DNA from: an uncultured Alphaproteobacteria bacterium
Lineage (GTDB): Bacteria; Pseudomonadota; Alphaproteobacteria; HIMB59
Assembly: GCA_902575065.1 (NCBI GenBank)
Contig: CACGPU010000006.1
Coordinates: forward strand, 1-64,000
Direction: 5' to 3'
Length of the DNA stretch: 64,000 bases
The notes beneath the pieces were generated by a model. The model ran no database searches. It worked only from the letters and a program-made list of their open reading frames with translations, and had not been told where the DNA came from. The position numbers and the translations under genes are program-made. Below are positions 16,526-23,754 of this stretch, piece after piece. Within the stretch, counting starts at the first letter, position 1, and each line of letters opens with the position of its first letter.

Positions 16526-16606
16526 TCAAGAACAGCATCCTTCACCGCAAGTGCAACAACATGAGCAAGAACAACCACAGTCAGGTTTTGGTTTATTATT
16601 ATCCAT
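16526..16606 (-). CDS. 26-residue cysteine-rich peptide, metallothionein-like in composition
   Basis: A leftward 27-codon ORF opposite to its neighbours. Nine of the 26 residues are cysteine (positions 10, 12, 14, 16, 17, 18, 20, 24 and 25), in CxC, CCC and CC patterns spaced by Gly, Ser and Thr, after a short MDNNKPKP head. Such density is far above chance in a 30 % G+C genome, where Cys codons should be rare, and resembles metal-binding peptides. An in-frame stop four codons upstream limits the N terminus. I see no strong Shine-Dalgarno. It could alternatively be the antisense of a GC-richer noncoding segment. It is convergent with the heptad-repeat gene, three bases from its stop. Confidence 0.45.
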   Translation of the reverse strand: MDNNKPKPDCGCSCSCCCTCGEGCCS

Positions 16607-16696
16607 AGATATTAATTATCATCATTTTGAAATAACATCAACAATTTGAATTTAATTTGAAAAATAATTGTTTATTAGCTAAGTTTTTGGTGTTGA

Positions 16697-17308
16697 ATGA
16701 AATCTCTTCGTAAAGGTATTGGTAATAGAAAAGACGTTGAGAGCTATTATGACAACTGGGCTAGTTCATATGATAAGACATTGTATAAATGGAACTACAA
16801 AGCGCCATTGCAATCGGTTAATATCTTAAAAAAATATATTAAAACAAAACCAAAATTTATTTTAGATTTAGCATGTGGCACAGGACTTTTTATTCATGAA
16901 TTTTTAAAAGTATATCCTGATTGTATTTGTGATGGAGCAGATATTTCAGGAAAAATATTAGATTTATCCAAAAGAAATGGAAAATACAGATATCTTTATA
17001 AAAAGAGTTTCGAGAATAAAATCAAAATAACAAATAAGTACAACGTGGTAAGTCTTATTGGTGCAATGACATATTGTAACAATCATCAATCACTTTTTAA
17101 ACTGGTCTCTTATTACCTTTCAAAAAATGGTTATTTTATATTTACACACAGATTAGATTTATGGAGAAAATCTAAATTCGATAGCATCTTGGAGAAATTA
17201 ATTGATTTCGACTCGATCTATATATCAAGACCTTTAAACTACCTCCCAAAAAACGAAGATTTTGCTTCAGAAATTAAAATTAGGATAGTCTTATTAAAAA
17301 AGAAATAA
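16697..17308 (+). CDS. class I SAM-dependent methyltransferase
   Basis: A 203-residue Rossmann-fold methyltransferase. An N-terminal segment YYDNWASSYDKTLYKW precedes the SAM-binding motif I FILDLACGTGLF (about residues 54-66) and the acidic motif II residue in DGADISGKIL. The N-terminal pattern is typical of the Methyltransf_11/25 families that act on small molecules or tetrapyrrole/quinone-like acceptors; the substrate is unknown. It begins 174 bases after the heptad-repeat gene and is followed closely by two tiny membrane-protein genes. Confidence 0.82.
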   Translation: MKSLRKGIGNRKDVESYYDNWASSYDKTLYKWNYKAPLQSVNILKKYIKTKPKFILDLACGTGLFIHEFLKVYPDCICDGADISGKILDLSKRNGKYRYLYKKSFENKIKITNKYNVVSLIGAMTYCNNHQSLFKLVSYYLSKNGYFIFTHRLDLWRKSKFDSILEKLIDFDSIYISRPLNYLPKNEDFASEIKIRIVLLKKK

Positions 17309-17321
17309 TTAAAGTAAGAAA

Positions 17322-17510
17322 ATGATATGGGATATTATGTTTTGGTTGTTTTTAATCCCCTTAGCTATTTGGGGACTTCATAAATTATTTAAATACAGTG
17401 CTATTGGGATACCCTTTATTAGAAATAACAAAAAGCTTTATTGGGTATTTATGATTGGATTAGTCTTATTAATAAATTATCTGGTAGATAAGTTTTACCT
17501 TGTTAATTAA
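17322..17510 (+). CDS. 62-residue membrane protein, unknown
   Basis: Two hydrophobic segments (residues 3-19 and 42-58) flank a basic loop HKLFKYSA...RNNKKLYW. There is no known motif. It lies 13 bases after the methyltransferase and two bases before another two-helix protein of nearly the same size, which suggests a co-transcribed pair. Length and close spacing support a real gene. Confidence 0.5.
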   Translation: MIWDIMFWLFLIPLAIWGLHKLFKYSAIGIPFIRNNKKLYWVFMIGLVLLINYLVDKFYLVN

Positions 17511-17512
17511 TC

Positions 17513-17698
17513 ATGTCAGTTATTATTGAATTAACAAAAAACCCTAATTTAATGTGGTTTGTATCATTTGTTTTTTTGGCAATTACATTTGCTACATGGC
17601 GAGTGAGCCAAAATAATAATAAATGGAAAATTGTTTATGAAATCTCTAAATACCTGACAGCAGGGTGTCTTTTGATAATGTTTTTTAATATGTATTAA
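17513..17698 (+). CDS. 61-residue membrane protein, unknown
   Basis: Two predicted helices (about residues 13-28 and 44-60) separated by a polar loop SQNNNKWK. Its ATG lies two bases after the stop of the preceding small membrane protein. No family is recognised. tRNA-Thr begins 20 bases downstream, so the transcript may run into it or terminate before it; no terminator hairpin is evident. Confidence 0.5.
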   Translation: MSVIIELTKNPNLMWFVSFVFLAITFATWRVSQNNNKWKIVYEISKYLTAGCLLIMFFNMY

Positions 17699-17718
17699 TA
17701 GTCTATAATTTTAAAATT

Positions 17719-17793
17719 GCCGCCGTAGCTCAGTGGCAGAGCACACCCTTGGTAAGGGTGGGGTCGGAAGTTCAATTCTTCTCGGCGGCACCA
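17719..17793 (+). tRNA. tRNA-Thr (GGT)
   Basis: A complete 75-base cloverleaf. The acceptor stem GCCGCCG pairs with CGGCGGC, the D arm contains GCTC...GAGC, and the anticodon stem CACCC/GGGTG carries loop TTGGTAA with anticodon GGT. The T arm is GGAAG-TTCAATT-CTTCT with its usual pairing, and 3' CCA is encoded. Confidence 0.97.
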
Positions 17794-17844
17794 ATAAAAC
17801 AGAATTAATTACTCTGTAATTAGAGTGTAAAGATTTTTGATAAG

Positions 17845-18690
17845 ATGAAGGAATATTTTTATTTATTTAAAATTCATCATTGGATAAAGAATTTTACTAT
17901 TTTCTTGCCAGTTTTAGTTAGTCATTCTTTCCTTACTAGCAACTTTTCAGAGTATATTATTTATTTTTTAATAATATCATTTCTTTCATCAATAATTTAT
18001 TTTTTAAATAATTTAAATGATTTTGAAGAGGATATAAAAAATAAGAAACTTCATTACTCATTAAATTTAGATAAAAAAAAAATATATTATTCAGTTTGTA
18101 TAATAAGTTTTCTAGCACTAATAACTTTTACTTATTTCATTAATCAAAATATTTTGTTTGTTTGCCTTTTTTATTTTTTATTATCATTATCATATAATTT
18201 TTATCTTAAGAAAAAGAAGTATCTAGATATATTAATATTAAGTTTATTTCATTTGCTAAGAATAATTTATGGCTCAATTGCCTTTGAGGTAAGTTTAAGT
18301 ACTTATTTTATTTTATTTTGTTCCGCAGTTTTTTTAATGATTGGCTCTAATAAGAGACTAGTAGAAATAGACAAGTCTTATGCAAATAGGCCATATCGAA
18401 AAAAAGATAAAAGAAAAATTAAATTAATGCAGCTATTTTTTAGTTTTTTTGTAGTTTTTATTTTTTTTCTTTACTCAATAGATTCCTCTAAAGACCAATT
18501 TTTTATATATAAAGAATTATTTTTTCTTAATTTATTAATAATAATATTAATAATTTTTAATTTTATATTTATTCAGAAAAATAAAAACCAAGATATAGTT
18601 ATTTTCATATATAAAAATAAAGTAAACTTTATTTTAGTGACAGCATTTTTTATTATATTTATTGGAAACTCAGTTTCTTTTTATAACTAA
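17845..18690 (+). CDS. UbiA-family prenyl transferase, DPPR-synthase-like
   Basis: A 281-residue polytopic membrane protein with about eight helices. The first Asp-rich motif is NNLNDFEEDIKNKK (NDxxxD type, about residues 54-67); a second conserved region is YNFYLKKKKYLDIL, and KRLVEID follows. The short N terminus KIHHWIKNFTIFLP and the KR-E segment resemble decaprenyl-phosphate phosphoribosyltransferases more than the quinone UbiA enzymes. Those enzymes attach 5-phosphoribose to a polyprenyl phosphate to make a ribose or arabinose donor. Neighbouring genes (methyltransferase, GT-C-like protein) fit a surface-glycan role. Its 3' end overlaps the convergent methyltransferase by 21 bases. Confidence 0.78.
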   Translation: MKEYFYLFKIHHWIKNFTIFLPVLVSHSFLTSNFSEYIIYFLIISFLSSIIYFLNNLNDFEEDIKNKKLHYSLNLDKKKIYYSVCIISFLALITFTYFINQNILFVCLFYFLLSLSYNFYLKKKKYLDILILSLFHLLRIIYGSIAFEVSLSTYFILFCSAVFLMIGSNKRLVEIDKSYANRPYRKKDKRKIKLMQLFFSFFVVFIFFLYSIDSSKDQFFIYKELFFLNLLIIILIIFNFIFIQKNKNQDIVIFIYKNKVNFILVTAFFIIFIGNSVSFYN

Positions 18691-19263
18691 AAAAAAATGA
18701 TCATATAAAAATATTCTTTTATGAAACTTATCTATTATTATTGAATTATTAGATATCGTTTTAAACAATTCATTAAAATCAAAATAATATATTAATTGTT
18801 TAGAAATAATAAGATCATGAAAAGCATTCCAAAATTTAGTCAAAATGTTTTTAGGATAAATATCTTTGATAATTAAAATATCATTTCTCTTCATTCGATT
18901 TAATAATTTTTGTACAAAAATTAATTGCTGATTTGGTTTTATATGATGAAGCAAGTCTATAAGAAGAAATGTGTCGTAATCTTCCAATTCTTTGTTAATG
19001 TAATTGACGCAGTCACCTTTTATAAAATTTATATTTGTCATATTTGTCTCTAATTCAGGGGTACTTAAATCTACACCTGTATAACTTGTATAGTGCTTTA
19101 AATTTTCCAATAAAAGTCCCTTTCCACAACCCAAATCTAAAATATTTGCTCTTTTAGGGATGAAAGATAAAATTTCATTAACTGGTAAGATTAATGGCCT
19201 TAATTTAAAGTAAATATTTTTTGGAATTACCATTTGTTTTGTTAAATTTTTGAAAGGTATCAT
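18670..19263 (-). CDS. class I SAM-dependent methyltransferase
   Basis: A 197-residue methyltransferase with motif I NILDLGCGKGLLLE (about residues 40-53), an acidic motif II in YTGVDLST, and DTFLLIDLLHHI resembling post-motif II. Its 5' end overlaps the upstream GT-C-like gene by 59 bases if the first ATG is used; an internal ATG at 19233 (MVIPKNIYFK) would halve that. Location between a UbiA-family transferase and a GT-C-like protein suggests it modifies a lipid-linked sugar or glycan, but this is inference. The substrate cannot be read from sequence. Confidence 0.78.
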   Translation of the reverse strand: MIPFKNLTKQMVIPKNIYFKLRPLILPVNEILSFIPKRANILDLGCGKGLLLENLKHYTSYTGVDLSTPELETNMTNINFIKGDCVNYINKELEDYDTFLLIDLLHHIKPNQQLIFVQKLLNRMKRNDILIIKDIYPKNILTKFWNAFHDLIISKQLIYYFDFNELFKTISNNSIIIDKFHKRIFLYDHFFLVIKRN

Positions 19264-21067
19264 ATAATAAATTTAGAGAAACCAACCAATATATCCAATA
19301 ATATCTCCCAAGAGTCTCAAACCAAAATATAGTAAAATATTGTGAAATTAATATAATTTTTAAATAATTATTTAAGCCAGGTATGAATACCAAGGTTAAA
19401 AACATTAAATTTATCAATTTATATTTATTAAAATAGAAATCTATGTTGTTGTAAATATTTTCGATCTTCATCATATTTGAACCGTATTCTGTAAAAAATA
19501 TGAAAGAATTTCCAAAATATAAATTATGGGTTAATGGGAAAAGATAAATTAGAGAAATTAAACAAAGTGGTACAAAATATTTTATATTAAAGACATTTAT
19601 TTTTTCATAAAAAGTCTTAATAATCATAATTAAAGCAATCGATAATACTAAATTTGGTCTTAGAAATACAGATATGGCAAATAATATATTCATTTTTATG
19701 TAATTTTCCTTGAAGCTATTTAGAAAAATTGTAAGACCAGCAATAAAAAACATATAACCCAGAGGTTCTGGAAATAATCTATAAGCATGTCTTATGTACT
19801 GATAGTAACTAATACCAAGATGATGAAAAAAGGGGAAAATTAAAAAAGATATTGTCATATAATATCCAATTTTTATTCCAAACTGATTAGTTAAAAATTT
19901 ATAAATAATTTTTGGTAGAAAAAAAAGAATGAAAAAATAAAAATAATAGAAGTCACCTGATATAAGATGGTTAAAAAATATAAAATATCTTGATCCTGGG
20001 GTATAATAAAATACATCCTCACCAGCTCTTAAAAAATTTAGTATCTCAAAGTTTGAAAAACTTTCAAAAAGTATGTTAGCACTATTAATATAAAAAGAGC
20101 CATCACCTCCCTCGAAACCAAAGAAATAGAAATTAAAAAGATTGAAAACATTGAACCAATTATCAAAACGAGATATATAAAAAATAACAAATGTGCTTAT
20201 TAAAACTGGTATAAATAACTTCAAGTCCTCACGGCTTATTTTGCTAAAACTCAAATTTGAGATTATAAATACCATTAATAATAACAGTACTACTTCATCA
20301 AAAAGTTCCATATAAGAGTCATTAACGGAGGTTATTTGCAAATTATTATCAGGTAAATTTAAACCTAAGAAACTTTTTATATTTTTATTAAGGCATTTAA
20401 ACTCTTGTTGATTAATACCATAGAAATTTGCATCAATAGTTTCAATGTATCCTAATCCTTTAAAGCAAAAGTTATCTAAATGTTGAAGATTTTGATACTC
20501 TACTATAAATGGAGTATCAAGTTTAAATAAATTCCGATAATTAATATTCCCTGATTTAAAATTTACGAAAGACATTCTAGCATCTGCTAAATTTAAAAAA
20601 TCAATTTTTGAAACTTTTCTCGAAAAATTTTTATTAATGCTAAATATTAATTGATCTGAAGAAATATAATTATCATTTATATTTTCAGTTTGAAAACAAT
20701 TTAATGTATTTGAATAACACTCTTCAGCATATTTTATGAAATAATTTTTTATAAAATTGAATTTTTCTTTACCAAAATAATTAAAATAAATTTGCTCATT
20801 TTGATAATTCATTTTTAATGGTGTATTTTTTTCAATTATATTTTTTTTCTCATTAGAAAATAAAAGAAGAATTATTAATGTTATTAATAATGATATGCTA
20901 ATTTTATTGAGTTTATTTTGTGGGAGATAAATTAAAGTAATAGTAATTATAATAAATAATACACCTTTAAAAAATAAGTCACTATCAATAAATCTTAAAA
21001 ATATAAAAGTTAAGAAAACTAAAAAAAAATTTGGGGTAAGTATTTTATTCACGATATGTAAATACAA
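19205..21067 (-). CDS. polytopic membrane protein, GT-C glycosyltransferase-like
   Basis: A 620-residue protein. Three N-terminal helices (to about residue 68) are followed by a soluble region of about 180 residues with several Cys (AEECYSNTLNC, NFCFKG, EFKCL), then ten or so further helices. The loop after the fifth helix has FEGGDGSFYI and FYYTPGSRYF, an acidic and aromatic pattern like the periplasmic loops of GT-C transferases that use polyprenyl-phosphate sugars; RLFPEPLGY follows. I could not identify a specific family. TTG at 21067 is the longest start; GTG at 21052 is an alternative. It begins three bases after the upstream gene's stop. Confidence 0.6.
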   Translation of the reverse strand: MYLHIVNKILTPNFFLVFLTFIFLRFIDSDLFFKGVLFIIITITLIYLPQNKLNKISISLLITLIILLLFSNEKKNIIEKNTPLKMNYQNEQIYFNYFGKEKFNFIKNYFIKYAEECYSNTLNCFQTENINDNYISSDQLIFSINKNFSRKVSKIDFLNLADARMSFVNFKSGNINYRNLFKLDTPFIVEYQNLQHLDNFCFKGLGYIETIDANFYGINQQEFKCLNKNIKSFLGLNLPDNNLQITSVNDSYMELFDEVVLLLLMVFIISNLSFSKISREDLKLFIPVLISTFVIFYISRFDNWFNVFNLFNFYFFGFEGGDGSFYINSANILFESFSNFEILNFLRAGEDVFYYTPGSRYFIFFNHLISGDFYYFYFFILFFLPKIIYKFLTNQFGIKIGYYMTISFLIFPFFHHLGISYYQYIRHAYRLFPEPLGYMFFIAGLTIFLNSFKENYIKMNILFAISVFLRPNLVLSIALIMIIKTFYEKINVFNIKYFVPLCLISLIYLFPLTHNLYFGNSFIFFTEYGSNMMKIENIYNNIDFYFNKYKLINLMFLTLVFIPGLNNYLKIILISQYFTIFWFETLGRYYWIYWLVSLNLLYDTFQKFNKTNGNSKKYLL

Positions 21068-21070
21068 CTT

Positions 21071-21517
21071 CTAAAAATCAGAGAATAAATCAGCAAATAT
21101 ACTTAAATCTACATATTGAATGAATAACTCACTCGCTGCAGTCACGCCCTGATCTTGCATAAGCTCTCCCATTGCTAATTCGCCCAGAAGTTCAAATGCA
21201 TAAAAAACACTTTCTTCACCCTCATATTTAATTGCCTGATTTAATTCATCATTACACTTATATGCAAAAACATTTGTCATATAGTCTGCTACTCTTATAT
21301 TTGCCATTTCAACATCTTCAGCAGTGAGGTTTGACATTTGACTTAACTGAGGATGAAAAGAAATAGTTACGTATATCCATTTTACTAAATCTGTTTTTTC
21401 TTGATTTGTTGTTTTAGTAACTAAACATTTAGCAAAATCATCAGTAAATGGGCCTGCATAAGAATTAAAATTTAAAACTATTGTAAGTAATAAAATAAAT
21501 GAAGATAATTTTTTCAA
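21071..21517 (-). CDS. secreted protein of unknown function
   Basis: A 148-residue protein with a typical signal peptide (MKKLSSFILLLTIVLNFNSYA, cleavage near residue 21). The mature part is helical and acidic with two cysteines (AKCLV and YKCND) that could form a disulfide; it contains KWIYVTISFHPQLSQMSN. No family name is known to me, although short periplasmic proteins of this style are frequent in marine proteobacteria. It is preceded by the structured intergenic region at 21568-21664, which might be its 5' leader, and followed by the GT-C-like gene. Confidence 0.65.
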   Translation of the reverse strand: MKKLSSFILLLTIVLNFNSYAGPFTDDFAKCLVTKTTNQEKTDLVKWIYVTISFHPQLSQMSNLTAEDVEMANIRVADYMTNVFAYKCNDELNQAIKYEGEESVFYAFELLGELAMGELMQDQGVTAASELFIQYVDLSIFADLFSDF

Positions 21518-21567
21518 TAATCAAACATAACATTTTGTTGAGGTAATGAGAATTAAAATCATTAAAT

Positions 21568-21664
21568 AGAAAAGGACCTCAACTGTCTCGACTTCGAATT
21601 GGTTTCCCTATTAAAAGCCTTTACTGCTTTGGTCCTTTTCTTTGTTTTGGGAAGTTTCCTACCC
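21568..21664 (-). ncRNA. candidate structured RNA or 5' leader element, strand uncertain
   Basis: A perfect 11-bp inverted repeat, AGAAAAGGACC (21568-21578) with GGTCCTTTTCT (21631-21641), encloses 52 bases that hold a smaller hairpin (AAAGC/GCTTT, 7-base loop). Next to it, read leftward, GGGTAG-GAAA-CTTCCC (21649-21664) folds as a hairpin with a GNRA tetraloop. Together this resembles a multi-helix RNA rather than random AT-rich spacer. Leftward, a TATAAA box lies just upstream of 21664 and the element would sit in the leader of the secreted-protein gene. Rightward, the big stem is followed by a TTTGTTTT tract like a terminator. I recognise no known RNA family. Confidence 0.35.
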
Positions 21665-21763
21665 TCTACATTTATAATGATATATATTTATTTTTTTTTA
21701 ACAATATTTATAAATAAAAAATAAAAATTTTCTGTTTATAATATGTGAATAAGTTTGACTTTC

Positions 21764-22210
21764 TTATATTAAACTTGAAAGTTCATTTATTACATTTTTT
21801 ACGTGATCTTTTACTTTAACATTACTCCAAATTTTTACGATATTACCTTTTGTATTTATTAATACTGTGGTTCTAATAATCCCATAATATTCTTTACCTA
21901 AAAATTTTTTTAAACCCCAAACTTTATATTTTTTTAAAACTGTAATTTTTTCATCAGATAATAAGTCAAATCTCAAATTATTTTTTTTTTTAAATTTTTT
22001 ATGACTTTCTATTGAGTCTTTAGAAACACCTACGACTATTGAATTATACTTTTTTATAAATTTTAAAGAATTATTGAAATCATTAGCTTCTATAGAACAA
22101 CCTTTTGTATTATCTTTAGGGTAGAAATACAAAATTATATTTTTCCCAAGACTATCACTTAATTGAAATGTCCCTGATGTACTTGGTAACTTAAAATTAG
22201 GTGCTTTCAT
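21764..22210 (-). CDS. bcp: Bcp/PrxQ-type peroxiredoxin with a single cysteine
   Basis: A 148-residue thioredoxin-fold peroxiredoxin that would reduce peroxides. FYPKDNTKGCSIEANDF contains the peroxidatic Cys (about residue 38) in the usual Pro/Thr/Cys environment. Five residues later, where E. coli Bcp has its resolving Cys, there is Asn, and no other Cys exists in the protein. The mechanism must therefore be 1-Cys, with reduction by an external thiol. The R of IIRTTVLI corresponds to the conserved active-site Arg. It is followed downstream by the structured spacer and preceded by a thioesterase gene 23 bases away. Confidence 0.88.
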   Translation of the reverse strand: MKAPNFKLPSTSGTFQLSDSLGKNIILYFYPKDNTKGCSIEANDFNNSLKFIKKYNSIVVGVSKDSIESHKKFKKKNNLRFDLLSDEKITVLKKYKVWGLKKFLGKEYYGIIRTTVLINTKGNIVKIWSNVKVKDHVKNVINELSSLI

Positions 22211-22233
22211 CAGCCAATAAAAATAAATCTTAT

Positions 22234-22701
22234 TTATTTTTTTAATTTATCTCGCAAATAAAATTCTATTGGTGAAAATTGATTTTTATTTTTAGCTATG
22301 AAATCATCCACTAATTTTATTTTATGATCTTCCATTTCAATAACTTTACGTATACTTAAGTCCACGTAAAGAGAGCAAACTTCCGAAGTAGCTGCTCTAA
22401 AATTTCCACTTTTACTTACAATTTCCAATTGATATACAAATCTTTTTTTATCACGGTCTAAAAACAATAAGTTAATATCAACTTCATCTCCTTCTTTTAC
22501 CTCTTGGATATATTTAGTATGAGACTCCACAGCAAATGTTGATCTTTTTTCATTTTTTGCTGACTCTCCTCCCATTTGAAACCTATCTAATAATACATCC
22601 CATCCTTGATCAAATAAGTGAATATAAAAAGCCAAATTCATATGACCGTTATAATCAGTCCATTCGGGGATAATTTTTTCTGTTCTGAGATATATAGACA
22701 T
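22234..22701 (-). CDS. hot-dog acyl-CoA thioesterase, betainyl-CoA-thioesterase-like
   Basis: A 155-residue single hot-dog-fold protein. PEWTDYNGHMNLAFYIHLFDQG near the N terminus carries the 4HBT active-site Asp-His region, and RSTFAVESHTKYIQEVKEGD continues the fold. This pattern, including the WxDYNGHMN and STFVxExH-type segments, matches betainyl-CoA thioesterases of carnitine degradation, often fused to or beside L-carnitine dehydrogenase. Here the divergent neighbour is a beta-hydroxyacid dehydrogenase, not a carnitine dehydrogenase, so the specific substrate remains open. Confidence 0.8.
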   Translation of the reverse strand: MSIYLRTEKIIPEWTDYNGHMNLAFYIHLFDQGWDVLLDRFQMGGESAKNEKRSTFAVESHTKYIQEVKEGDEVDINLLFLDRDKKRFVYQLEIVSKSGNFRAATSEVCSLYVDLSIRKVIEMEDHKIKLVDDFIAKNKNQFSPIEFYLRDKLKK

Positions 22702-22772
22702 TGATTGATATTATAAAAATTATTTAATATTAAAAATGAAAAATTAGGTAATATTATCTTTTTAAATGAATA

Positions 22773-22780
22773 AAGGAGAA
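22773..22780 (+). promoter_or_regulatory. Shine-Dalgarno that fixes the dehydrogenase start
   Basis: AAGGAGAA ends three bases before the ATG at 22784, and the protein then begins MRIGFIGLGNVGG, exactly where NAD-binding proteins of this family begin. The in-frame ATG at 22766 precedes this site and would add six residues, so it is less likely. Confidence 0.75.
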
Positions 22781-22783
22781 AGC

Positions 22784-23725
22784 ATGAGAATAGGTTTTAT
22801 TGGATTAGGTAATGTGGGAGGAAAACTTGCAAGCAACCTTTTAGAAAATAATTTTCAATTATCGGTTTTAGATAAAAATAACAAGTTAATGAATGAATTT
22901 GAATTAAAGGGTGCAAATACAACCAAATCAATAAAAGATCTTGTAATAAGTTCTGATATTTTAATCACTTGTCTTCCCTCACCAGAAGTATGCGCAGAAG
23001 TTTTAGAGTCCAAAGATGGTATTATAGACACAATACAAAAAGGTCAAATTTGGATTGAAATGAGTACAACTGAAAATGATCAGCTAAAAAAACATGCATC
23101 ATTAATTCAAAAGAAAAATGCAATAGCTTTAGAAGCTCCTGTAAGTGGCGGTTGTCATAGGGCTGCAACTGGTAACATTTCTATTTTTGTTGGAGGAAGT
23201 AGAGAGGGATTTGATAAATCTATGCCAGTATTAGAATGTCTTGGTCAAAAAATTTTGTATACGGGAGGCTTTGGAAGCGCATCCATACTTAAAGTTATTA
23301 CAAATTATTTGGCTACTGTTCACTTAGTTGCATTAGGAGAGGCTTGGGCTATAGCTAGTAAATCAAATCTTGATTTGAATAAAACATATAAAGGAATTGC
23401 AGCATCCTCAGGTAACTCATTTGTCCATGAAACAGAGAGTCAGGTAATATTAAACGGTTCATATAATATAAATTTTACAATGGACTTAGTTGAGAAAGAT
23501 GTAGGGCTTTTTCAGGAACTCGCCACAAAACTTGGAGTTGAATTAGAAATTTCACCTTTAGTTCTTGATATTATAAAAGATGCAAGAAAGACTTTTGGTG
23601 ATCGTGCATGGTCCTCAATGGTGGTAAAAAGGCTTGAAAATAAATACAATACTGCATTTAGAGCTGAAGGGTATCCTGAGGAATTGATTGATTTAGAGGA
23701 AAAAAGTCTTGGTTATGAGATATGA
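22784..23725 (+). CDS. NAD(P)-dependent beta-hydroxyacid dehydrogenase (3-hydroxyisobutyrate dehydrogenase family)
   Basis: A 313-residue member of the HIBADH/6-phosphogluconate dehydrogenase superfamily. The N-terminal Rossmann fold carries GFIGLGNVGGKLA; the substrate-binding EAPVSGGCHRAATG (about residues 115-128) and the catalytic-lysine helix LKVITNYL follow. The all-alpha C-terminal domain completes the family length. Relatives oxidise 3-hydroxyisobutyrate, tartronate semialdehyde, sulfolactaldehyde or gamma-hydroxybutyrate, and the substrate here is not decidable. It is followed 29 bases later by a BASS transporter, with a hot-dog thioesterase on the divergent side. Confidence 0.88.
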   Translation: MRIGFIGLGNVGGKLASNLLENNFQLSVLDKNNKLMNEFELKGANTTKSIKDLVISSDILITCLPSPEVCAEVLESKDGIIDTIQKGQIWIEMSTTENDQLKKHASLIQKKNAIALEAPVSGGCHRAATGNISIFVGGSREGFDKSMPVLECLGQKILYTGGFGSASILKVITNYLATVHLVALGEAWAIASKSNLDLNKTYKGIAASSGNSFVHETESQVILNGSYNINFTMDLVEKDVGLFQELATKLGVELEISPLVLDIIKDARKTFGDRAWSSMVVKRLENKYNTAFRAEGYPEELIDLEEKSLGYEI

Positions 23726-23754
23726 TTATTTAAAGTTTTTGTTAATATTTATCT

